Shown here: in pieces, positions 1-4,987 of the stretch
Numbering within the stretch: the stretch's first letter is position 1
Layout: each line of letters begins with the position of its first letter
Source: Anaerolineales bacterium
Lineage (GTDB): Bacteria; Chloroflexota; Anaerolineae; Anaerolineales; VGOW01
Direction of reading: 5' to 3'
NCBI GenBank assembly: GCA_919901875.1
Contig: CAKKQG010000354.1
Location: 1 to 5,664, forward strand
DNA: 5,664 nucleotides
The notes under the pieces: generated by a model
Told to the model about the DNA's origin: nothing
The model's database searches: none
Seen by the model: only the letters and a program-made list of their open reading frames with translations
Program-made: the position numbers and the translations under genes

Positions 1-1
1 T

Positions 2-715
2 ATGGCACTCGCTACTAAAATGGCAAAATCGCCCGCCGCGCAGGACAGTAAAGAGGCGAAGGGTCACAAAGAAAAAACTGAGAAAGCTCCCGGCAAAAGC
101 GGTGGCTTAATAATCAAACTGGGCGTTGTGTTTGTATTGCTCATGTTTGTGATCGTCGCCGGTTTTGCGGTGTACATCGTGGTCTTACCCGACGACTACC
201 CTAAACCCTTTTACGTTTCACTGGTGGATTCTCCGCCGGCCTCGGTTCGCGCCAACGCGACGTCTGCCGCGGCGTCTCACGGCACGAACACCACCAGCGG
301 TAAGGCGGCTACTCCGGCGGCAGTTAAGTTGGCGGCGCCCCCGGCGGTGCCGATGCCCGGCGAAGGGATGATGTATGAGACCGGAACCAAAATCGTCAAT
401 TTGGCAGATCCCGGCGGGCGGCGTTATCTTAAAATTAGCGTCGTGTTGGAATTTGCCCCGCACGACCCCGCCTTCTACGCCCTCCTCGGCGAAAAAAAGA
501 CGGAAGCCATCGCCGAATTTGCCAAAGAGATGGCAAGCAAAAAGCCAATCATTGACGATCTGTTGAACACCTTGCTCGCCAGCAAGACGTTCGATAAAGT
601 TTATACGGTCGAAGGCAAAGACGCTTTGCGGCAAGATATTGTGCTGCGTATCAACGCCCTCTTGCCGCAACAGAAATTGATGTTTGTCTACTTCACTGAG
701 TTTGTGGTGCAGTAA
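2..715 (+). CDS. fliL: Flagellar basal-body-associated protein FliL
   Basis: FliL is a single-span inner-membrane protein that sits around the stator units at the base of the flagellum and supports torque generation. The 237-residue product has a Lys-rich cytoplasmic N-terminus (about 1-35), one hydrophobic segment (about 36-62), an Ala/Pro/Ser/Thr-rich linker (about 75-120) and a C-terminal periplasmic or extracytoplasmic domain. That domain shows the family pattern: KIVNLADPGGRRYLK near 130-144, a late LRQDIVLRINALL helix (209-221) and the typical VYFTEFVVQ end. It is longer than the usual 140-180 residues, mainly because of the linker. The ATG lies at the window edge, so an upstream start is possible, as is the internal Met7 at position 20. 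The stop is 1 nt before fliM, which implies co-translation. The family call is firm; the exact start is uncertain. Confidence 0.93.
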   Translation: MALATKMAKSPAAQDSKEAKGHKEKTEKAPGKSGGLIIKLGVVFVLLMFVIVAGFAVYIVVLPDDYPKPFYVSLVDSPPASVRANATSAAASHGTNTTSGKAATPAAVKLAAPPAVPMPGEGMMYETGTKIVNLADPGGRRYLKISVVLEFAPHDPAFYALLGEKKTEAIAEFAKEMASKKPIIDDLLNTLLASKTFDKVYTVEGKDALRQDIVLRINALLPQQKLMFVYFTEFVVQ

Positions 716-716
716 T

Positions 717-1727
717 ATGTTGACTCAACCTGAAATTGACGCGCTGCTATCCGGCGTTATCGAAACCGAGCAGCAAGACGACGTTCACCACCTGCTTACC
801 CAAGACTCCAGCGGTGAGGCCGAGGCAACAGAGAAAGAAATTCGACTCTATAACTTTTGGTCGCCGGAGCGTTTCTCCAAAGATCAAATGCGCGCGGTAG
901 AGTTAGTGCATGAAGATTTAGCTGAGCGGCTTACCTCCTCTCTGCCCTCCTATCTACGCACAATGTTTCGCCCGCGCCTCATTCACATCGAGCAAGGACG
1001 CTATGACGATCTGGCGCAAGGCATCCCCGGAAACACGCTCTATAACATCTTGGCGTTTGACCCATTGCCCGGTCGCGCTTTGCTAATTTTCAATCCGGAA
1101 GTGACGTGGGTTATTTTGGAGCGACTGCTCGGAGGGAGCGGGCGCACTCCGTCTGCTTCGCGCCCACTGACAGACATTGGTCAAGCGCTCATTCGCGGCG
1201 CAGTGGAATTTATGCTCAATGACGTTAAAGCCTCGTGGGGCAAAGTGGCAAACATTGAACCGCGTTTGGAAGACGCCACCGTGAACAACTTGTGGGTAAC
1301 TATGTTGATGCGTAATGCCCGCGTCGTCCTCATCACCTTTGAACTTCTCATTCAAGGGGTCACCGGCACCATGAGCATCTACATCCCACTGACGATGCTT
1401 AAACCTATCGCCGCCGCGCTGACCCCCACCGCTTGGATGGCAGGGCATGAAGAAAAGCACGTTGACGAAATTGCCCAGCGCGATCTGGAAGACGCCATCG
1501 CCGAAACCAGCGTTCCCTTGTCAGTAGAATTGGGAAGCGCAAAACTTACAATGGCGCAGTTGGCTCAACTGAGCGTGGGCGATGTCCTGCTGCTGGGAAC
1601 ATCATTTCAACGCGACTTGCTAATGTCTGTGGGCGATAAGCCTCGCTACAAAGTGACGCCGGGAACGCATCACTCTCATCTGGCAGTGCGTATCACGCAG
1701 ATTCTTAATAGTGGAGCGCAACGTTAG
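717..1727 (+). CDS. fliM: Flagellar motor switch protein FliM
   Basis: FliM is the C-ring switch protein that binds phosphorylated CheY and sets the direction of rotation. The 336-residue product begins MLTQPEIDALLSGV; the EIDALL motif (6-11) is the CheY-P-binding peptide. The start is chosen on this motif, not on an in-frame non-ATG codon 33 nt upstream at 684. A flexible acidic linker (15-40) precedes the CheC-like middle domain (about 42-240), which contains LYNFWSPERFSKDQ and the GGSG turn (139-142), the site contacting FliG. The remainder after that turn reads RPLTDIG where many homologues have REFTEIE. A C-terminal SpoA domain (about 255-333) pairs with FliN. No strong Shine-Dalgarno is visible; with fliL ending 1 nt upstream, translational coupling is likely. 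The present TAG stop comes from sequence outside the duplicated 3' end, see the repeat entry. Confidence 0.97.
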   Translation: MLTQPEIDALLSGVIETEQQDDVHHLLTQDSSGEAEATEKEIRLYNFWSPERFSKDQMRAVELVHEDLAERLTSSLPSYLRTMFRPRLIHIEQGRYDDLAQGIPGNTLYNILAFDPLPGRALLIFNPEVTWVILERLLGGSGRTPSASRPLTDIGQALIRGAVEFMLNDVKASWGKVANIEPRLEDATVNNLWVTMLMRNARVVLITFELLIQGVTGTMSIYIPLTMLKPIAAALTPTAWMAGHEEKHVDEIAQRDLEDAIAETSVPLSVELGSAKLTMAQLAQLSVGDVLLLGTSFQRDLLMSVGDKPRYKVTPGTHHSHLAVRITQILNSGAQR

Positions 1728-1730
1728 TAG

Positions 1731-1749
1731 AGCAAGTTGGCAACTTGCT
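1731..1749. repeat. Small palindrome (possible REP-like hairpin) between fliM and fliN
   Basis: AGCAAGTT (1731-1738) is the exact reverse complement of AACTTGCT (1742-1749), with a 3-nt loop. As RNA it would form an 8-bp hairpin just after the fliM stop codon. There is no following U-tract, so it is not a convincing terminator, and one would not be expected inside this operon. It may be a member of a dispersed palindromic repeat family. Confidence 0.7.
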
Positions 1750-1785
1750 TAACAACTTAGGCGTATCACACAAATTCTTAATAGT

Positions 1786-1789
1786 GGAG
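1786..1789 (+). promoter_or_regulatory. Shine-Dalgarno of fliN, carried in the duplicated segment
   Basis: GGAG ends 10 nt before the fliN ATG (1800). The same GGAG occurs in copy 1 at 1713-1716, inside the fliM coding sequence. The ribosome site of fliN was therefore probably embedded in the fliM 3' end, and the duplication kept a copy next to fliN. Confidence 0.55.
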
Positions 1790-1799
1790 CGCAACGACT

Positions 1800-2147
1800 A
1801 TGACCGATCAACCTGCTCAACCCGAAGTGACAGCTCAACCCGTGCAATTTGCGTCGTTAGACACGCCCGCGCCTGCGCCGCATCCTGAGGCGGCGACTCT
1901 TGATCTTTTGATGGATGTTCTCTTGCGCGTCTCGGTAGAGTTAGGGCGCACGCGCTTGCCGGTTAAAGAAGTCTTGGCATTGCAACAAGGCTCGGTAGTG
2001 GAACTGGATCGTTTGGCGGGCGAACCGGTGGATGTTTTAGTGAATGATCGTTTGATCGCGCACGGAGAAGTGGTGGTCATCGAAGATAAATTCGGAATTC
2101 GAATCACCGAAACGATCTCGCCCTCAAAACGGCAGATACTGGAATGA
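1800..2147 (+). CDS. fliN: Flagellar motor switch protein FliN
   Basis: FliN forms the bottom of the C-ring with the FliM C-terminal domain and helps dock the export ATPase complex (FliH/FliI) at the base. The 115-residue product has a Pro/Ala/Gln-rich disordered N-terminus (1-33) and then a complete SpoA domain (about 36-110). Visible family features are LLRVSVELGRTRLPVKEVL (41-59), GSVVELDRLAGEPVDVLVN (64-82) and the closing IEDKFGIRITE (94-104). The length fits the simple FliN type without the CheC-like extension of FliY. A GGAG lies 10 nt before the ATG, and the upstream spacer appears secondarily inserted. The 3' end overlaps fliO by ATGA (2144-2147), indicating translational coupling. 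Confidence 0.97.
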   Translation: MTDQPAQPEVTAQPVQFASLDTPAPAPHPEAATLDLLMDVLLRVSVELGRTRLPVKEVLALQQGSVVELDRLAGEPVDVLVNDRLIAHGEVVVIEDKFGIRITETISPSKRQILE

Positions 2148-2590
2148 TCCAACACCTGTGGAAGCGTTGGCGCTCAGACCGCCGTTGGTTCTGGGGCGGA
2201 CTCGGACTCGCCTCCCTCGGCGGTGCGGCATTGATCTACTCCGCCTGGAGCGGCGATCTCACCTCAAGCGATTCACTGCTCGGCTTAAGCGCGCAAATGT
2301 TTCTCCGCGCCGGAGTCGTGATTGGTTTGTTGTATCTCTCGTTGGCTTTGTTAAAACGCTGGCAGACAGGCGGCGCGCGCCAGCGCCGTTTGGAAACGCT
2401 CGAAACGCTGCGCCTCTCGCCTCGTCAAGCCCTGCATCTCATTCGACTAGACGGGCGCACGTTGCTCGTCGGCGCATCGGACGCGCAAATTAATTTGCTC
2501 ACCGAAGTTGACTCTGCCAACGATGGTTTGCCGGGACACAAACCCTTTGAGGATTTTTTGACACAGGTGACTCCCAGTTTAAAGATTTAA
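2144..2590 (+). CDS. fliO: Flagellar biosynthesis protein FliO
   Basis: FliO is a small membrane protein that helps FliP assemble into its ring before FliQ and FliR join; it is not part of the finished gate. The 148-residue product has a very basic start (KRWRSDRR, 7-14), a hydrophobic segment at about 15-35, a second at about 49-70, and a cytoplasmic domain. That domain carries the best FliO signature: LETLRLSPRQALHLIRLDGRTLLVGASDAQINLLTEV (86-122), matching the family pattern of a short beta-rich domain with LLVG. Two hydrophobic segments are more than the single span of E. coli FliO, but an extra N-terminal segment is common elsewhere. The start overlaps the fliN stop (ATGA). The position just before fliP is the classical one. 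Confidence 0.93.
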   Translation: MIQHLWKRWRSDRRWFWGGLGLASLGGAALIYSAWSGDLTSSDSLLGLSAQMFLRAGVVIGLLYLSLALLKRWQTGGARQRRLETLETLRLSPRQALHLIRLDGRTLLVGASDAQINLLTEVDSANDGLPGHKPFEDFLTQVTPSLKI

Positions 2591-2703
2591 AACCAGAACG
2601 CTGAAAGCGCTGAGAACGCTGCCAGTCGCTGACATAAAAAAGAATCAGCGCTCCTCAGCGAAAATCAGCGCCATCAGCGTTCAAAGGTTTAAAAGCAGAA
2701 CGC
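2586..2703. repeat. Large imperfect palindrome (4 CGCTG + 4 CAGCG) bracketed by 16-nt direct repeats
   Basis: CGCTG occurs at 2599, 2608, 2617 and 2627. Its complement CAGCG occurs at 2646, 2656, 2666 and 2675. The spacings mirror each other (9, 9, 10 then 10, 10, 9) around a centre near 2639, giving an imperfect stem of about 87 nt total span (2596-2682). TTTAAAACCAGAACGC (2586-2601) and TTTAAAAGCAGAACGC (2688-2703) are direct repeats with one mismatch, and the left copy includes the fliO stop codon. This looks like an inserted palindromic element with duplicated flanks in the fliO-fliP spacer. It lacks a U-tract after the stem, so I do not call it a terminator. Confidence 0.85.
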
Positions 2704-2731
2704 AATGACACCCGAGTAGACACAAAATAAG

Positions 2732-3478
2732 ATGAAAAAATTTTTACCCATTCTGCTTTTCTCTTTGCTCTTAACCGCCTGCGCGCCCAACAGTTCTGAA
2801 ATCACTGCGCCGGGTGTGACCTTAAGCGTGCAGAGCAATGGGCAGCCGAGCCAAGTCAGTACCGGTGTGCAATTATTAGTGTTGCTCACCGTCCTCAGCC
2901 TTGCCCCGGCGATCTTAATTTTAGCCACGGCCTTCACGCGCATCGTTATCGTCTTGTCCATGTTGCGCTCGGCGATTGGCACTCAACAAGTGCCGCCGAC
3001 CCAAGTGATTATCGGCTTATCGTTAGTGTTGACCTTCTTCATCATGTCGCCTGTGTGGGATCAGGTGAATCGCGAAGCCGTTCAACCGTATCTGGAAGGC
3101 AAAGTCACGCAACAAACAGCGTTGGATGTGGGGCAGAAACCTGTGCGCGAGTTTATGCTGCGCCAAACCCGCCCGAAGGACATTGCGCTGTTTGTGCAGT
3201 TGAGCAAGCAACCCCAACCCAAAACGCCGAATGATATTTCCACCGCAACCCTATTGCCGGCTTTTGTCATCAGCGAACTTAAAACCGCTTTTCAAATGGC
3301 ATTCGTCATCTTCGTCCCTTTTTTGGTCATTGACTTAATTGTGTCCTCGGCACTGTTGAGCATGGGTATGATGATGTTGCCGCCTTCACTCGTCTCGCTG
3401 CCGTTCAAAATTTTATTGTTCGTCATGGCCGATGGATGGTATCTCATCGTCAAATCACTCATTACTAGCTTTCATTAA
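2732..3478 (+). CDS. fliP: Flagellar type III export gate protein FliP
   Basis: FliP forms the core pentamer of the export gate with FliQ and FliR. The 248-residue product matches the family throughout: TAFTRIVIVLSMLRSAIGTQQ (66-86), PPTQVIIGLSLVLTFFIM (88-105), LLPAFVISELKTAFQMAF (174-191), PFLVIDLIVSSALLSMGMMMLPP (196-218) and PFKILLFVMADGW (224-236). About four membrane segments lie near 46-68, 91-108, 187-210 and 218-240, with a soluble loop at 109-175. FliP normally has a cleavable signal. Here the N-terminus is KKFLPILLFSLLLTAC, where L-T-A-C (14-17) is a lipobox-like cleavage site. An in-frame TAG at 2717 excludes a longer start. No Shine-Dalgarno is evident. The upstream spacer holds a large palindrome, so FliP may not be coupled to FliO. 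Confidence 0.97.
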   Translation: MKKFLPILLFSLLLTACAPNSSEITAPGVTLSVQSNGQPSQVSTGVQLLVLLTVLSLAPAILILATAFTRIVIVLSMLRSAIGTQQVPPTQVIIGLSLVLTFFIMSPVWDQVNREAVQPYLEGKVTQQTALDVGQKPVREFMLRQTRPKDIALFVQLSKQPQPKTPNDISTATLLPAFVISELKTAFQMAFVIFVPFLVIDLIVSSALLSMGMMMLPPSLVSLPFKILLFVMADGWYLIVKSLITSFH

Positions 3479-3536
3479 ATTTCAAATTTCAAATTTCAAA
3501 TTTCAAAAACCCAAAAACCCAAAAACCCAAAAACCC
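3477..3536. repeat. Tandem arrays after fliP: AAATTTC x4, then AAAAACCC x4
   Basis: Four exact copies of the 7-mer AAATTTC run from 3477 to 3504, beginning inside the fliP stop codon. They are followed directly by four exact copies of the 8-mer AAAAACCC (3505-3536). Open frames read through this region are low-complexity and are not genes. The exactness of the copies suggests recent slippage-type expansion. Confidence 0.95.
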
Positions 3537-3540
3537 AATT

Positions 3541-3609
3541 TCCAATCTCTAATCTCTAATCTCCAACGTCTACTTGTCTACCTGTTTACCTGTCCACCTC
3601 CAACCTCCC
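3541..3609. repeat. Pyrimidine-rich 7-mer and 8-mer arrays forming the fliQ leader
   Basis: AATCTCT, AATCTCT and AATCTCC occupy 3544-3564. Four degenerate 8-mers of the TCTACCTG type follow at 3569-3600 (TCTACTTG, TCTACCTG, TTTACCTG, TCCACCTC). The last bases before the fliQ ATG are CAACCTCCC. The whole tract is strongly pyrimidine-biased on the coding strand, contains CCTCC at 3597-3601 and 3604-3608, and offers no Shine-Dalgarno. Confidence 0.85.
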
Positions 3610-3879
3610 ATGACCGAAGCCTACGTCCTCACCCTTTCACAAAATGCGTTGCTCCTCACAGCGATGGTGGCGGGACCGCTGTTGTTAGCCAGCCTGCTCG
3701 TTGGCATTGTGATTAGCTTGTTTCAATCAGCGACGCAAATCACCGAACCCACACTCACATTCGTCCCGAAGCTAGTGACCACCGGTTTGATCTTGGTCGT
3801 ATTAGGCTCGTGGATGGCACAGCAACTCTTGACCTTTGCGGTTGCAGTGTTCTCCTCGTTGCCCACGTTAGCGCCATGA
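3610..3879 (+). CDS. fliQ: Flagellar type III export gate protein FliQ
   Basis: FliQ packs around the outside of the FliP/FliR core of the export gate. From the ATG at 3610 the product is 89 residues, the usual FliQ length. It has two hydrophobic hairpin helices (about 13-38 and 54-82) and the diagnostic connecting segment VGIVISLFQSATQITEPTLT (31-50) followed by FVPKL; GSWM (66-69) corresponds to the usual GPWM. A TTG 36 nt upstream (3574) would add residues encoded by the repeat array and lacks family support, so MTEAYVLTLSQNALLL is taken as the start. The leader is pyrimidine-rich with no Shine-Dalgarno. The stop overlaps the following HDOD gene by ATGA (3876-3879). Confidence 0.96.
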   Translation: MTEAYVLTLSQNALLLTAMVAGPLLLASLLVGIVISLFQSATQITEPTLTFVPKLVTTGLILVVLGSWMAQQLLTFAVAVFSSLPTLAP

Positions 3880-4736
3880 CGATCCCCTCTACGCAAAACG
3901 TGGCGGTGGTCGAGTCCGTCATGCGTGAACTCACCCGCTTACGCCCGCTACCGGCAGTCGTGATGCAAGCGTTTCATTTGTTGGCCGATCCGCAAGTGAA
4001 TATTAACCGCGTCGGGCAAGTGCTTACCGCCGATCAAGTGATCGCCGCGCAGATTTTGCGCCATGCCAACTCGGCCTATTACGGTGGGCGCACACCCTGC
4101 ACTACCGTGGCCGATGGCATCGTGCGTATTGGCATTCGCCAAGTGAAGAGCGTTCTCTATAGCGCCGCCGCCAGCCAAATGTTGAGTGTGTCGCAAATGA
4201 AAAACGATCTTTTTCGTCATTCACAAGTGGTGGCTGCTGTGGCACGCCGCCTTGCCACTTTATTACATCGCGCCGACCCCGAAGAAGCGTTCACCGCCGG
4301 ACTCTTGCATGACATCGGCAAACTATTATTGGATCGTCACGCTCGTCCGCATTACCGCGCCATGGCCGAGTTGATCCGTCAAGGCTATTCACTTATTCGC
4401 GTTGAAGAAAAATTTTTAGGAACCGATCATGCCACCATTGGCGGGCTCATCGCCGAGCGCTGGCAATTCCCGCGCGTGTTGGTCGAAGCGATTCGGTATC
4501 ACCACGCCCCAACACTTTCTTATCAACCCCAATTACCGGCGCTTGTTGTCTATGCCGATCATTTTGTATTGCAAGCAGGCATTGGTCTCACCCCCTTGGG
4601 CATCCCGCCTCTCCCGCCCGACACGCTGCAAATTTTGGGATTCAAACCGGAACGGGCTGACTTCTTAGCGCAGATCATCCAACCCGAAATTGAATTAGCC
4701 AATGATCAATTTGAAGATACGATAGGCAGCCGGTAA
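3876..4736 (+). CDS. HDOD-domain protein, putative motility/signalling regulator
   Basis: The 286-residue product is a stand-alone HDOD protein (PF08668 type). HDOD covers about residues 17-210, starting LTRLRPLPAVVMQAFHLLADP; there is no receiver, GGDEF or EAL domain. The C-terminal part (230-286) is unassigned. HDOD domains are related to HD-GYP hydrolases, but most are thought to act non-enzymatically. Here the positions of the HD metal ligands are all present: H115, H145-D146 (in LLHDIGK), H185 (DHATIG), H209-H210 and D228 (YADHF). The GYP motif is not seen. The ATG overlaps the fliQ stop, implying coupled translation; the longer frame from 3810 lies within fliQ and is discarded. HDOD proteins have been linked to motility in other bacteria (for example Campylobacter jejuni Cj0248), but here the role is inferred from position only. 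Confidence 0.9.
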   Translation: MTIPSTQNVAVVESVMRELTRLRPLPAVVMQAFHLLADPQVNINRVGQVLTADQVIAAQILRHANSAYYGGRTPCTTVADGIVRIGIRQVKSVLYSAAASQMLSVSQMKNDLFRHSQVVAAVARRLATLLHRADPEEAFTAGLLHDIGKLLLDRHARPHYRAMAELIRQGYSLIRVEEKFLGTDHATIGGLIAERWQFPRVLVEAIRYHHAPTLSYQPQLPALVVYADHFVLQAGIGLTPLGIPPLPPDTLQILGFKPERADFLAQIIQPEIELANDQFEDTIGSR

Positions 4737-4746
4737 CACATAAAGT

Positions 4747-4826
4747 AACTTCAAACTCCAAAAATTAAATTTCAAACAATGTTACGCGGCGGCGTTTTGA
4801 AGTTTGAAGTTTGAAGTTTGGAATTT
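4747..4826. repeat. Imperfect inverted repeat with TTTGAAG heptamers after the HDOD gene
   Basis: TTTGAAG occurs three times in tandem (4796-4816), followed by TTTGGAA. The left side (4749-4777) carries the complementary pattern CTTCAAACTCCAAA and ATTTCAAAC. The two sides can pair imperfectly around a GC-rich centre (ACGCGGCGGCGT, 4784-4795). A T-run follows near 4828-4835, so a weak terminator-like role after the HDOD gene is possible but not established. Confidence 0.65.
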
Positions 4827-4842
4827 GTTTTTTTGGATTTTG

Positions 4843-4884
4843 TTCATTCTTCATTCTTCATTGTTCATTCTCCATCGTTCATTC
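4843..4884. repeat. Six TTCATTC-type heptamers upstream of fliR
   Basis: The units in register are TTCATTC, TTCATTC, TTCATTG, TTCATTC, TCCATCG and TTCATTC. A C/T-rich tract without clear units continues to about 4930. Together with 4737-4842 this makes a 241-nt stretch without a credible gene; the open frame at 4811-5035 is low-complexity and overlaps fliR out of frame. Confidence 0.85.
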
Positions 4885-4960
4885 CCCCTTCACCCTTCCT
4901 TCATTTCGCATTTACCCCCCTCGCATCTCCGATTTACTGAAAAAGCTAAAGTTCTCCAAT

Positions 4961-4987
4961 AGACTGATATTGGATTTATGTCAGTCT
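4961..4987 (+). promoter_or_regulatory. Potential hairpin containing the fliR start codon
   Basis: AGACTGATAT (4961-4970) can pair with ATGTCAGTCT (4978-4987) over 10 bp, with one G-U pair and a 7-nt loop (TGGATTT). The 3' arm starts with the fliR ATG. A competing 6-bp hairpin, CCAATA (4956-4961) with TATTGG (4968-4973), shares bases with it, so the two are mutually exclusive. This could regulate fliR translation, but it could also be chance. Confidence 0.4.

Larger units (their letters stand above)
1688..1796. repeat. 36-nt direct repeat of the fliM 3' end flanking a short insert
   Basis: Copy 1 (1688-1723) is the last coding part of fliM and copy 2 (1761-1796) lies immediately before fliN. 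They match at 34 of 36 positions; the two differences are G to A at 1697/1770 and 1700/1773. The 37 nt between them (1724-1760) supply the present fliM TAG stop and contain a palindrome. If the fliM reading frame is followed in copy 2, it reads ...SGAQRL and ends in TGA at 1801-1803, making an ATGA overlap with the fliN start. This suggests that copy 2 is the original junction and that the duplication plus insert came later. Confidence 0.9.

Noticed and set aside
218..670. 150-codon open frame on the minus strand
   Set aside because: It lies fully antisense to fliL, is Arg/Gly-rich low complexity, and shows no recognisable motif; a shadow of the coding strand.
3477..3536. CRISPR-like array
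   Set aside because: Units are 7-8 nt with no spacers between them; these are simple tandem repeats.
3432..3716. Open frame of 94 codons across the fliP-fliQ spacer
   Set aside because: Its sequence is the translation of the tandem arrays (KFQISNFKFQKPKNPKTQKP), and it overlaps fliP and fliQ in other frames.
4784..4835. Rho-independent terminator after the HDOD gene
   Set aside because: The GC-rich core (ACGC/GCGT) is only 4 bp and is not followed directly by the T-run; the longer stem is AT-rich and imperfect.
4947..4970. Sigma-28 (FliA)-like promoter before fliR: TAAAGTT and ACTGATAT
   Set aside because: The -10-like box matches 6 of 8 bases of GCCGATAT, but the spacer after TAAA is 12 nt instead of about 15, and transcription would start at or inside the fliR start codon.
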